Source of the DNA: Streptomyces violens
Lineage (GTDB): Bacteria; Actinomycetota; Actinomycetes; Streptomycetales; Streptomycetaceae
Direction: 5' to 3'
Assembly: GCF_000717745.1 (NCBI RefSeq)
Contig: NZ_JOBH01000011.1
Span: forward strand, 1-64,000
DNA length: 64,000 nucleotides
The first letter of the stretch is position 1; each line of letters starts with the position of its first letter. Under the pieces are notes generated by a model. It ran no database searches. It was not told the origin of the DNA and saw nothing but the letters and a program-made list of their open reading frames with translations. Below are positions 18,845-27,191 of this stretch, in pieces. The translations under genes and the position numbers were made by a program.

Positions 18845-19279
18845 ATGGCATGGCGCGGCTTCTTCTCCCGGCACCCGGTCCGGGGCGCCGGGCCGCCCGG
18901 GACACCGGGCCGCGGCAGGGTGGGGGCGCCGGGCCGCGGCACGGCGGGCGGGGCGGTGGTACTGCTCCGCCGGGTGCCGGGCCGCTGGACCGCCGCGGTG
19001 CTCCTCGGGGCGCTGTGGTGGTGGGCGGTGCTGCGACTGTTCTTCTGGCCCGAGGGAGCGGGGGTCGTGGAAGGTGCGATGGCCGCGGGCGGCTGGGGTC
19101 TGAGCCTGCTGCCGGTGCACTGCGTACCGCGTCGGACGCGCCGAGGTGGGGGGCGCGTCGGCGCGGCGGGCTGGCACACGCGCGGCGGCTGCGTGGGCGC
19201 CCCTAGCGACTCCGCTCTCACGGCGCGGTTCACGAAGGCTTGGCGGCACGGGCGGTGGGGTGGGTCGGGGCGGTCCTGA
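18845..19279 (+). CDS. Small membrane protein of unknown function
   Basis: I do not recognise a family. The 144-aa product has a Gly/Arg/Pro-rich N-terminus (1-46), a strong membrane helix at about 48-68 with three consecutive Trp (VLLGALWWWAVLRLFFW), a second hydrophobic stretch at about 74-93, and a Gly/Arg-rich tail. The start is well supported: GGAGGAGG lies 5 nt before the ATG. The ORF ends 28 bp before the convergent nei gene. The tail composition is close to random high-GC sequence, so the real stop could be affected by a frame error. Confidence 0.6.
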   Translation: MAWRGFFSRHPVRGAGPPGTPGRGRVGAPGRGTAGGAVVLLRRVPGRWTAAVLLGALWWWAVLRLFFWPEGAGVVEGAMAAGGWGLSLLPVHCVPRRTRRGGGRVGAAGWHTRGGCVGAPSDSALTARFTKAWRHGRWGGSGRS

Positions 19280-19307
19280 GGGGCGCCCGGGGCGGGTCCT
19301 GTCTGCG

Positions 19308-20114
19308 TCAGGGAGTCGCGGTCGCAGGGGGATCGGGCTGGCAGCGTGGGCACCAGTACGTGACGCGGGCCTGTGGCCCGGGGTCCTGGTCCGCGACGCG
19401 GATCGGCGTCTCGCAGCGCAGACAGGGGCGGCCGGTGCGGCCGTACACCCACAGACGGCGGTCCGGGCGCGCGCTGGGCGTGGTCGTACGGGCGAGCCGC
19501 CGCTTGTTCGCCTCCAGCAGCCGCTTCGCCAGCGAGACCGCCCGGTCGGGGCGCGGCAGCGCACCCACCGGCAGCCAGGGCGAAGCGCGCAGCAGGAAGC
19601 ACAGCTCGCACTTGAAGACGTTCCCGATCCCGGCCAGGTTGCGCTGGTCCAGCAGCGCCTCGCCGAGCGCCCGGTCCGGGTCGGCCAGCAGCCGCCGCAG
19701 TGCCTCGTCCGGGTCCCAGTCCGGGCCGAGCAGGTCCGGGCCGAGGTGGCCGACGACGCTGTCCTCGTCGGCGGTGCGCAGCAGCTCCAGTACGGGGAGG
19801 CGGTAGCCCACGGCGGTGCGCTCCGCCGTGGCCAGCACGGCGCGGATCTGGTGGTCGGGGCCGCCGCGCCAGCGCTCGTCCGCGCCGTACACCCGCCAGG
19901 CACCGTCCATCCGCAGGTGCGAGTGGAGCGTGAAGCCGCCCTCGATGCGGGTCAGCAGGTGCTTGCCGCGCGGCAGTACCTCCAGGACGGAGCGCCCGGC
20001 CAGGTCGGTCGTGGCCAGCTTCGGTACGCGCAGGTCGGTACGGGTCAGCAGCCGCCCGGCCAGCGCCTCGTGCAGCTCCGCGGCGGCCCGCCAGACGGTG
20101 TCGCCTTCGGGCAT
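19308..20114 (-). CDS. nei: Endonuclease VIII / Fpg-family DNA glycosylase
   Basis: A 268-aa bifunctional DNA glycosylase/AP lyase that removes oxidised bases. It starts MPEGDTVW: Pro2 is the catalytic nucleophile and Glu3 the acid, and PEGDT marks the Nei rather than the MutM branch. The H2TH motif is in LLDQRNLAGIGNVFKCELCFL. The C-terminal zinc finger has CLRC and CPRC pairs. Upstream on the same strand, 175 bp away, is lhr, itself a DNA-repair helicase, so the pair may act in one repair unit. Confidence 0.93.
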   Translation of the reverse strand: MPEGDTVWRAAAELHEALAGRLLTRTDLRVPKLATTDLAGRSVLEVLPRGKHLLTRIEGGFTLHSHLRMDGAWRVYGADERWRGGPDHQIRAVLATAERTAVGYRLPVLELLRTADEDSVVGHLGPDLLGPDWDPDEALRRLLADPDRALGEALLDQRNLAGIGNVFKCELCFLLRASPWLPVGALPRPDRAVSLAKRLLEANKRRLARTTTPSARPDRRLWVYGRTGRPCLRCETPIRVADQDPGPQARVTYWCPRCQPDPPATATP

Positions 20115-20289
20115 GGCTCCATCATGCCGTGCGCGGCGCACCGGGGGCTGCGGGGCGCATTCTGTGGTGCGCGGCTTCACGTGCCCCGGTGTGGCCAGGC
20201 CCCCTTCGCCCGGTGCGGCCGTGGCCTCCGTGCGGCTCCTGCGCGGCGCCGCCCCGTGCGGCCGCCGCCTGTGCCGCCCGGTGGCGCGC

Positions 20290-23200
20290 TCATGTCCGCA
20301 GCCGCAGCCCCCTCGGGGTCGCGTGGAAGCCCGCGCCCTCCAGCTCTGCGGCCAGCGGCGAGGTGAGCGCCGACGAGCCGTTGATCCGCTCGACGGTGAG
20401 CGCGCCCACGAAGCCGTTCCGCACCGCGGCCGCGAGTGCCTCCAGGGCGAGCCGCACCCGTGTCCCGCCGCCGTCCTCCCCGGCCTGCCAGGCGAGCAGC
20501 GTCTTGCCGCCGCGCTCCATGTAGACCGCCAGCTCGCCGTCGACCACGACGACCAGCGAGCCCGCCTTGCGGCCCGGCTTGTGGGACGAGCCCTCCGGCG
20601 GCTCCGGCCAGGGCAGCGCGGCGCCGTACGCGTTGGCCGGATCCGCCGCAGCCAGTACGACGGCGCGCGGGGTGCCGCCGCGGGCCGGTCCGGCCGGCTG
20701 CCAGGAGCCGCCGGGCGCGGTCTCCTCGGCCGTACGGTCCCGGCTCGTACTGACCGCGCGCAGCCGGTCCACCGCGCCGTCCATCGCGAACTGCGCCGCA
20801 CCCAGCCCTTCGACGACGTATCCGCGGCGGGCCTGGCCGGTCTCCTCGAAGGCGGACAGCACCCGGTACGCCGCGGAGAAGCCGCCCTCGACACCCTCGG
20901 CCGCCACCGCGCCCCGGGTGACGATGCCGTGCCGGTCCAGGAGCGTGTGGGCCAGCGCGTGCGCCCGGTGGGTGGGGTCCGGCTCCAGTACGGGCAGCAG
21001 TGACCAGCGTCCGGCCACTGTGGGCGGCCCGGAGCGGGACGCGGTGGGACGGCCGGTCCGGCCGGTGGCGGCGGTGAGGCTGCCGTACCGGCCGCGCGGG
21101 GTGGCCCGGCGGGCGCGGTGCGCGGTGGCCCCGGCCGTCCGGCCGGAGCCGAGCAGCGAGCGGAGCGGCGCGAGGGTGTCGTTGGTCAGCCGTCCGGACC
21201 AGGCCAGGTCCCAGACGGCGTCGGCCAGTTGGGGATCGGTGGCCTCCGGGTGTGTCGTGGCGCGCACCTGGTCGGCGAGCTGACGGAAGAACAGGCCGTA
21301 CCCGGGCGCCAGGGCGTCCAGTACGGACTGGTGGAGCGGCGTCACCTCGAAGGGGTGCGGCTGCGGCAACAGGAGCGGCGCGGTGTCGGCCGGATACAGG
21401 GCGATCCAGCCGTCCTTCCCGGGCAGCGCGCCGGCGCCGGCCCACAGGACCTCGCCCGTGGAGGTCAGTTCGTCCAGCAGGGCGGGGGAGTAGCCCGACA
21501 CCCGGGAGGGCAGAACGAGCCGCTCCAGGGCCGAGGCGGGCACCGGCGCGCCCTGCAACTGCTCGACGGCGCGCATCAGTCCGTCGATGCCGCGCAGCCC
21601 CTGGCCGCCGACGCTCTGCCACTGCGGCAGGAAGGCGGCCAGCGCGGGCGGCGGCACCGGCTCCAGCTCGTGCCGCAGCGCGGCCAGCGACCGCCGTCGC
21701 AGCCGCCGCAGCACCTGCGCGTCGCACCACTCCTGGTGCACACCGGAGGGCGCGAACTCGCCCTGGACGACCCGGCCGGCGCCCGCGAGGCGGTGCAGCG
21801 CCCCGTCGGTGACGGCTGTGCCCAGGCCGAAGCGGGCGGCGGCCTGCTCGGAGGTGAACGGGCCGTGCGTGCGCGCATACCGGGAGAGCAGGTCGCCGAG
21901 CGGGTCCTTGACCGGCTCCATGAAGGACTCCGGGACGCCCACGGGCAGCGCCGTACCGAGGGCGTCCCGCAGCCGTCCGGCGTCCTCGACCGCGGCCCAG
22001 TGCTCGGCGCCCGCCACCCGCACCCGGATGGCCCGCCGGGCCGCGCCCAGCTCCGCCGCCCACGCGGGATCGGCACCGCGCTCGGCCAGCTCGGCGTCGG
22101 TCAGCGGGCCGAGCAGCCGCAGCAGGTCGGCGACGCCCTCGGCGTCCTTGACCTTGCGGTCGTCCGTCAGCCACTGCAGCTCGCGCTCCAGGTCGGTGAG
22201 GACCTCCGGGTCCAGCAGCTCGCGCAGATCGGCCTGGCCCAGCAGCTCGGCGAGCAGCCGGGAGTCGAGCGAGAGGGCCGCGGCGCGGCGCTCGGCCAGG
22301 GGGGAGTCGCCCTCGTACAGGAACTGCGCCACGTACCCGAAGAGCAGCGACCGGGCGAACGGCGAGGGCTCCTGGGTGGTCACCTCCACGAGCCGGACGC
22401 GGCGCGACTCGATGTCCCCCATCAGCTCGGCCAGACCGGGAACGTCGAACACGTCCTGCAGGCACTCGCGGATGGCTTCGAGGACGATCGGGAAGGACCC
22501 GAACTCGCTCGCCACCTGGAGCAGTTGAGCGGCGCGCTGGCGCTGCTGCCACAGGGGCGTGCGCTTGCCCGGATTGCGCCGGGGCAGCAGCAGCGCGCGC
22601 GCTGCGCACTCCCGGAAGCGCGCGGCGAACAGCGCCGAGCCGCCCACCTGGTCGGTCACGACCTGGTCGACCTCGCCCTTGTCGAACACGACATCGGCGG
22701 CGCCCACCGGCGACTGGTCGGGGTCGAACTCCGCGCCCGCCGCGTCCGGGTCGGTGTCCAGCAGGTCCAGGCCCATCAGGTCGGCGTCCGGCAGCCGCAG
22801 GACGATGCCGTCGTCCGCGTGCATCACCTGCGCGTCCATGCCGTACCGCTCGGTCAGCCGGGCGCCCAGCGCCAGCGCCCAGGGGGCGTGCACCTGCGCG
22901 CCGAACGGCGAGTGCACCACCACCCGCCAGTCGCCCAGCTCGTCGCGGAAGCGCTCGACGACGATCGTGCGGTCGTCGGGGACGTGGCCGCACGCCTCGC
23001 GCTGCTCGGCGAGGTAACTCAGGACGTTGCCCGCGGCCCAGTCGTCCAGTCCGGCGGCGGACAGCCGGGCCCGGGCCGCCTCCGGCTCCAGCGCGCCGAT
23101 CTCCCGGAGGTACGCGCCCAGCGCCCGGCCCAGCTCCAGGGGACGGCCGAGCTGGTCGCCCTTCCAGAAGGGCAGCCGGCCGGGCACCCCGGGGGCGGGC

Positions 23201-24993
23201 GAGACCAGCACCCGGTCCCGGGTGATGTCCTCGATGCGCCAGGAGGTCGTGCCGAGCGTGAAGACGTCGCCGACCCGCGACTCGTACACCATCTCCTCGT
23301 CCAGCTCCCCGACGCGGCCGCCGCCCTTCTTGGGGTCGGCGCCCGCCAGGAAGACCCCGAACAGGCCGCGGTCGGGGATCGTGCCGCCCGAGGTGACGGC
23401 GAGCCGCTGGGCACCGGGCCGGCCCGTGATGGTGTTCGCGACCCGGTCCCACACGATGCGCGGCCGCAGCTCCGCGAACGCGTCGGAGGGGTACCGGCCC
23501 GCCAGCATGTCCAGCACGCCGCTGTACGCAGACTCCGGGAGCGCGGCGAACGGTGCGGCCCGCCGCACCACCGCCAGCAGCTCCTCGACGTCCCAGGCGT
23601 CCATCGAGACCATCGCGACCAGCTGCTGGGCCAGTACGTCCAGCGGATTGGCCGGGACGCGCAGCGCCTCGATGGCGCCCTCGCGCATCCGCTCCGTGAC
23701 CACCGCCGCCTGCACCAGGTCGCCGCGGTACTTCGGGAAGACCACGCCCGTGGACACCGCGCCCACCTGGTGGCCGGCGCGGCCCACCCGCTGCAGCCCG
23801 GACGCGACCGACGGCGGCGACTCCACCTGGACCACCAGGTCCACCGCGCCCATGTCGATGCCCAGCTCCAGGCTGGAGGTGGCCACCACGGCAGGCAGCC
23901 GGCCCGCCTTCAGGTCCTCCTCGACCTGGGCGCGCTGCTCCTTGGACACCGAGCCGTGGTGCGCCCTGGCCAGCACCGGAGGTGCGCCCTTGGCGCCGCC
24001 GGACTGGGCCATCAGTTCGGCGGGGGAGTGGTCCTCGGGCATCGGCTCGCCCGTGGCGCGCTCGTACGCGATCTCGTTCAGGCGGTTGCACAGACGCTCC
24101 GCCAGGCGCCGGGAGTTCGCGAAGACGATCGTTGAACGATGCGTCTGTACGAGGTCGGCGATGCGCTCCTCGACGTGCGGCCAGATGGACGGCTTGTCGC
24201 CGCCCGAGTCGCCGCCGTCCGGCCCGGTCTCCCGTACGGGCGAGCCGCCCAGCTCGCCGAGGTCCTCGACGGGCACCACCACCGAGAGGTCGAACTCCTT
24301 CCCCGAGGGCGGCTGCACGATCTCCACCCGGCGGCGCGGCGACAGATAGCGCGCGACCTCCTCCACGGGGCGGACCGTCGCCGAGAGGCCGATGCGGCGG
24401 GCCGGGCGGGGCAGCAGCTCGTCCAGGCGCTCCAGGGACAGCGCCAGGTGCGCGCCGCGCTTCGTCCCCGCGACGGCGTGCACCTCGTCCAGGATCACCG
24501 TCTCCACGCCCGCCAGGGCGTCCCGCGCCTGGGAGGTCAGCATCAGGAACAGCGACTCGGGGGTGGTGATCAGGATGTCCGGCGGCCGGTTCGCGATCGA
24601 CCGGCGCTCGGCGGCGGGGGTGTCACCGGAGCGGATGCCCACCCGAATGTCGGGCTCCGGCAGGCTGAGCCGCACGGACTCCTGGCGGATGCCGGTCAGC
24701 GGGGAGCGCAGATTGCGCTCGACGTCGACCGCGAGGGCCTTGAGCGGGGAGACGTACAGCACCCGGCAGCGCTTCTTGGGCTCGGCGGGCGGCGGCGTGC
24801 TCGCGAGGGAGTCCAGAGAGGCGAGGAAGGCCGCGAGGGTCTTGCCGGAGCCGGTCGGCGCGACGACCAGCACGTCGGAGCCCTCGCCGATGGCCCGCCA
24901 GGCGCCGTCCTGGGCGGCCGTGGGCGCGTGGAAGGCCCCCGTGAACCAGCTTCTGGTCGCGGGGGAGAACGAATCGAGCGCGGTCCTCGCCAT
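20290..24993 (-). CDS. lhr: Large helicase-related protein Lhr
   Basis: A 1567-aa superfamily 2 helicase, the long actinobacterial form. RecA-like domain 1 has Walker A APTGSGKT (residues 45-52) and the DEVH box in VILDEVHAVAGTKRG. Domain 2 has the SSLELGIDMGAVD and QRVGRAGHQ motifs. Winged-helix and Lhr-core beta-barrel domains follow (WRIEDITRDRVLVSPAPG). A long C-terminal extension of about 700 residues carries the Lhr-CTD oligomerisation region. Lhr is a 3'-5' ssDNA translocase induced by DNA damage in mycobacteria. A low-complexity Arg/Thr/Ala insert near residues 1300-1350 is Streptomyces-like. nei lies downstream. Confidence 0.94.
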   Translation of the reverse strand: MARTALDSFSPATRSWFTGAFHAPTAAQDGAWRAIGEGSDVLVVAPTGSGKTLAAFLASLDSLASTPPPAEPKKRCRVLYVSPLKALAVDVERNLRSPLTGIRQESVRLSLPEPDIRVGIRSGDTPAAERRSIANRPPDILITTPESLFLMLTSQARDALAGVETVILDEVHAVAGTKRGAHLALSLERLDELLPRPARRIGLSATVRPVEEVARYLSPRRRVEIVQPPSGKEFDLSVVVPVEDLGELGGSPVRETGPDGGDSGGDKPSIWPHVEERIADLVQTHRSTIVFANSRRLAERLCNRLNEIAYERATGEPMPEDHSPAELMAQSGGAKGAPPVLARAHHGSVSKEQRAQVEEDLKAGRLPAVVATSSLELGIDMGAVDLVVQVESPPSVASGLQRVGRAGHQVGAVSTGVVFPKYRGDLVQAAVVTERMREGAIEALRVPANPLDVLAQQLVAMVSMDAWDVEELLAVVRRAAPFAALPESAYSGVLDMLAGRYPSDAFAELRPRIVWDRVANTITGRPGAQRLAVTSGGTIPDRGLFGVFLAGADPKKGGGRVGELDEEMVYESRVGDVFTLGTTSWRIEDITRDRVLVSPAPGVPGRLPFWKGDQLGRPLELGRALGAYLREIGALEPEAARARLSAAGLDDWAAGNVLSYLAEQREACGHVPDDRTIVVERFRDELGDWRVVVHSPFGAQVHAPWALALGARLTERYGMDAQVMHADDGIVLRLPDADLMGLDLLDTDPDAAGAEFDPDQSPVGAADVVFDKGEVDQVVTDQVGGSALFAARFRECAARALLLPRRNPGKRTPLWQQRQRAAQLLQVASEFGSFPIVLEAIRECLQDVFDVPGLAELMGDIESRRVRLVEVTTQEPSPFARSLLFGYVAQFLYEGDSPLAERRAAALSLDSRLLAELLGQADLRELLDPEVLTDLERELQWLTDDRKVKDAEGVADLLRLLGPLTDAELAERGADPAWAAELGAARRAIRVRVAGAEHWAAVEDAGRLRDALGTALPVGVPESFMEPVKDPLGDLLSRYARTHGPFTSEQAAARFGLGTAVTDGALHRLAGAGRVVQGEFAPSGVHQEWCDAQVLRRLRRRSLAALRHELEPVPPPALAAFLPQWQSVGGQGLRGIDGLMRAVEQLQGAPVPASALERLVLPSRVSGYSPALLDELTSTGEVLWAGAGALPGKDGWIALYPADTAPLLLPQPHPFEVTPLHQSVLDALAPGYGLFFRQLADQVRATTHPEATDPQLADAVWDLAWSGRLTNDTLAPLRSLLGSGRTAGATAHRARRATPRGRYGSLTAATGRTGRPTASRSGPPTVAGRWSLLPVLEPDPTHRAHALAHTLLDRHGIVTRGAVAAEGVEGGFSAAYRVLSAFEETGQARRGYVVEGLGAAQFAMDGAVDRLRAVSTSRDRTAEETAPGGSWQPAGPARGGTPRAVVLAAADPANAYGAALPWPEPPEGSSHKPGRKAGSLVVVVDGELAVYMERGGKTLLAWQAGEDGGGTRVRLALEALAAAVRNGFVGALTVERINGSSALTSPLAAELEGAGFHATPRGLRLRT

Positions 24994-25094
24994 GACCCCA
25001 TCGTGCCTCGGACCACTGACAACGGTCGGCGGGCGGCCCGTCCGGACCGTGGACGCGCAGGTCAGCGGCGCCGCGCCGGGCGCAGAATGGGTGC

Positions 25095-26426
25095 ATGGGA
25101 AGCAGCGGGGGCGGCCCGGCGGAGGGCCGGGGGAGCGGGCGCGGACGCGGACGCGCGGCCGGCGAGTGGGCGCGGCACTGGCGGTACGCGGAGCTGCCCG
25201 GCCTGGATCTGCTCCGCGCCCGGTACGTGCGCCACGCCTTCCCGCGGCACAGCCACGAGGGTTTCGTACTGGGCGCGGTGTCGGGCGGGATCGAAGAGGT
25301 CGGGCTGCCGGACGGGACCGTACGGGCCGGCCACGGGAGCGTCGTCATGATCAACCCGGAGGTGCCGCACACCGCGCGGGCGGGAACCGACGACGGCTGG
25401 ACGTACTCCACGCTCTACCCGTCCGCGGGCCTCATCGCCGAGATCGCCGCGGAGACCAGCACGCTCCGGGGAACGCCCGGCTTCACCGAGTCGGCCGTCG
25501 AGGATCCGTACACCTCGCGGCTCATCCAGGAGGTGCACCGGGCGGCGGAGGCAGGCAACGCGCTGGCCGCCGACAGCATGCTGCGGATCGCCGTTTCCCG
25601 GCTGCTGCGCCGATACGGAGGGCCGCTGCCGGCCCGTGCACCCCGTGCGGCGGGCGCGGCCGGGGCGGCCCGGGTACGGGAGATCCTGGAGGAACGGCTG
25701 ACGGACCCGCCGTCCTTGGACCAGCTCGCCGCGCAGCTGGGCACCAGCCCCTTCGCGCTGCTGCGCGCCTTCAAGAGGGCCTACGGCATGCCGCCGCACG
25801 CCTGGCTCACCGATGCGCGGGTGCGCCGTGCCCGGCGCCTCCTGGAGGGCGGCACCACGCCCGCCGAGGCGGCGGTGGCCGTCGGCTTCACGGATCAGCC
25901 CCATCTGAACCGGCACTTCACGAGGATCGTCGGCGTACCGCCGGGCGCGTACCGGCGCGAGCGCGAGGGCCCGTGGCGGCCGCCCCGGGGCGGAGCGCGG
26001 ACGACTCGTGGCGCGCAAGAACGTACAAGACCGCGGGGCAGCGTCTGCCTAGCGTGGAGCGCGTGGCAGAACAGATCGAACAGACCGTACCGCCCGGGAT
26101 ACCGGGCGCCGCGGCGGGTACGCCCCTGGACGGCCCGCCGCGCAAGCCCGACACCGCCGTCATCAGGGACGCGCTCGGCGTCGGCGTCGCCGTCGGCCTC
26201 TCCGGCTTCGCCTTCGGAGTCACCTCGGCGGGCGCGGGCCTCAGCGTCCTGCAGAGCTGCCTGCTCAGCCTCCTCGTGTTCACCGGCGCCTCGCAGTTCG
26301 CGCTGGTCGGCGCGCTGGGCGCGGGCGGCAACCCGTTGGCCGCCGCGGCCGGTGCCTTCTTCCTGGGCGCCCGCAACGCCTTCTACGGGCTGCGGCTCTC
26401 CGGGCTGCTCGGCTACCGGGCCCTGA
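25095..26426 (+). CDS. AraC-family transcriptional regulator (ORF overruns into azlC)
   Basis: An AraC-type regulator with a cupin-like sensor (about 25-150, HAFPRHSHEGFVLGAVSGG, HGSVVMINPEVPHTA) and a two-HTH C-terminal domain (about 190-295: LDQLAAQLGTSPFALLRAFKRAYGMPPHAWL, then EAAVAVGFTDQPHLNRHFTRIVGVPPGAYRR). The regulator should end soon after residue 300, but no in-frame stop occurs until 26426. The open frame therefore continues 130 more residues, of shadow-like Arg/Ser/Pro composition, on top of azlC. Either the stop was lost or a frame error exists after about 25970; in another frame TAG 26050-26052 would end it. It is divergent from lhr and in position to control azlCD. Confidence 0.75.
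   Translation: MGSSGGGPAEGRGSGRGRGRAAGEWARHWRYAELPGLDLLRARYVRHAFPRHSHEGFVLGAVSGGIEEVGLPDGTVRAGHGSVVMINPEVPHTARAGTDDGWTYSTLYPSAGLIAEIAAETSTLRGTPGFTESAVEDPYTSRLIQEVHRAAEAGNALAADSMLRIAVSRLLRRYGGPLPARAPRAAGAAGAARVREILEERLTDPPSLDQLAAQLGTSPFALLRAFKRAYGMPPHAWLTDARVRRARRLLEGGTTPAEAAVAVGFTDQPHLNRHFTRIVGVPPGAYRREREGPWRPPRGGARTTRGAQERTRPRGSVCLAWSAWQNRSNRPYRPGYRAPRRVRPWTARRASPTPPSSGTRSASASPSASPASPSESPRRARASASCRAACSASSCSPAPRSSRWSARWARAATRWPPRPVPSSWAPATPSTGCGSPGCSATGP
26015..26055 (+). promoter_or_regulatory. AraC-type operator and leaderless azlC promoter
   Basis: Two direct repeats, GCAAGA (26015-26020) and ACAAGA (26025-26030), are exactly 10 bp apart, one helical turn, as expected for an AraC-family dimer. 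They lie just upstream of and over the -35 position. TAGCGT (26050-26055) serves as a -10 box 7 nt before the azlC GTG. This arrangement suggests activation of azlCD by the adjacent regulator. It also argues that araC coding should end before here. Confidence 0.5.
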
Positions 26427-26839
26427 TGAAGCCGCTCGCCGCCCACTGGATCATCGACGAGACGTCCGCCGTCACGCTCGCCCAGCCCGACCGGCGCAGC
26501 GCCCGCCTCGGCTTCACCGTCACCGGACTGTCGCTCTACGTCCTGTGGAACCTCACCACGCTGGCCGGCGCGCTGGGCGCCGAAGCGCTCGGCGACACGG
26601 CTGCCTGGGGCCTGGACGCGGCCGGGCCCGCCGTCTTTCTGGCGCTGCTCGCCCCCATGTTGAAGACCACCGCGGAGCGTGCCGTGGCGGGCCTGGCCGT
26701 CGTCCTGATGCTGGTCACCCTGCCGGTGCTGCCCGCCGGCGTGCCGGTCCTGGTCTCCGCGCTGGCAGCCCCCGCCGTACTGCTGGTCCAGGGCGCCCGC
26801 TCCCGTAGGACAGCACGCGCACAGGAGGAGAGCCGGTGA
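26063..26839 (+). CDS. azlC: AzlC family amino-acid exporter, large subunit
   Basis: A 258-aa membrane protein of the AzlC/BrnF family, which with AzlD/BrnE exports branched-chain amino acids (or analogues such as azaleucine). Conserved segments are FGVTSAGAGLSVLQSCLLSLLVFTGASQFA and FFLGARNAFYGLRLSG, with seven or eight hydrophobic helices. GTG 26063 is chosen because a -10-like TAGCGT lies 7 nt upstream and the coding text begins there; a GTG 9 nt earlier is also possible. The stop overlaps the azlD GTG (GTGA). The actual substrate cannot be read from sequence. Confidence 0.9.
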   Translation: MAEQIEQTVPPGIPGAAAGTPLDGPPRKPDTAVIRDALGVGVAVGLSGFAFGVTSAGAGLSVLQSCLLSLLVFTGASQFALVGALGAGGNPLAAAAGAFFLGARNAFYGLRLSGLLGYRALMKPLAAHWIIDETSAVTLAQPDRRSARLGFTVTGLSLYVLWNLTTLAGALGAEALGDTAAWGLDAAGPAVFLALLAPMLKTTAERAVAGLAVVLMLVTLPVLPAGVPVLVSALAAPAVLLVQGARSRRTARAQEESR

Positions 26840-27144
26840 ACACCTGGATCGCGATCGGCGTCACTGCCGTCGGCTGCTACCTGCTCAAGTACGCGGGCCT
26901 GCTGGTGCCCGCCGGCGTTCTGGAGCGCCCCCTTGTGAAGCGGCTCGCCGCGCTGCTTCCGGTGGCCCTGCTGGCCGCCCTCACCGCGCAGCAGACCCTC
27001 AGTGAAGGCCCCCACCTCCTTCTGGACGCGAGGGTGGCCGGTGTCGGTGCGGCAGCGCTCGCCCTCGTACTGCGCGCGCCGTTCCTCTTGGTGGTCGCGG
27101 CCGCCGTGGTGGTCACGGCAGGCGTACGGGCGCTCGGCGGCTGA
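26836..27144 (+). CDS. azlD: AzlD family amino-acid exporter, small subunit
   Basis: A 102-aa protein with four hydrophobic segments, the size and pattern of AzlD/BrnE (GCYLLKYAGLLVPAGVLERPLVKRLAALLPVALLAAL contains the family start). It forms the two-component exporter with AzlC. The GTG start overlaps the azlC stop by 4 nt and AGGAGAG lies just upstream, so the two are made together. Confidence 0.92.
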   Translation: MNTWIAIGVTAVGCYLLKYAGLLVPAGVLERPLVKRLAALLPVALLAALTAQQTLSEGPHLLLDARVAGVGAAALALVLRAPFLLVVAAAVVVTAGVRALGG

Positions 27145-27147
27145 ACG

Positions 27148-27185
27148 GGCGAGGGCGGGCGCACCCCGGTACGCCCGCCCTCGCC
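27148..27185. terminator. Bidirectional terminator between azlD and the MFS gene
   Basis: A perfect 14-bp GC stem, GGCGAGGGCGGGCG (27148-27161) / CGCCCGCCCTCGCC (27172-27185), with a 10-nt loop, in the 47-bp gap between two convergent genes. It can end both transcripts. Confidence 0.8.
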
Positions 27186-27191
27186 GGGGCG

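Noticed and set aside
20177..24135. 1304-aa (-) and 1005-aa (+) frames over lhr
   Set aside because: Both are shadow frames of the helicase; lhr has all SF2 motifs in its own frame.
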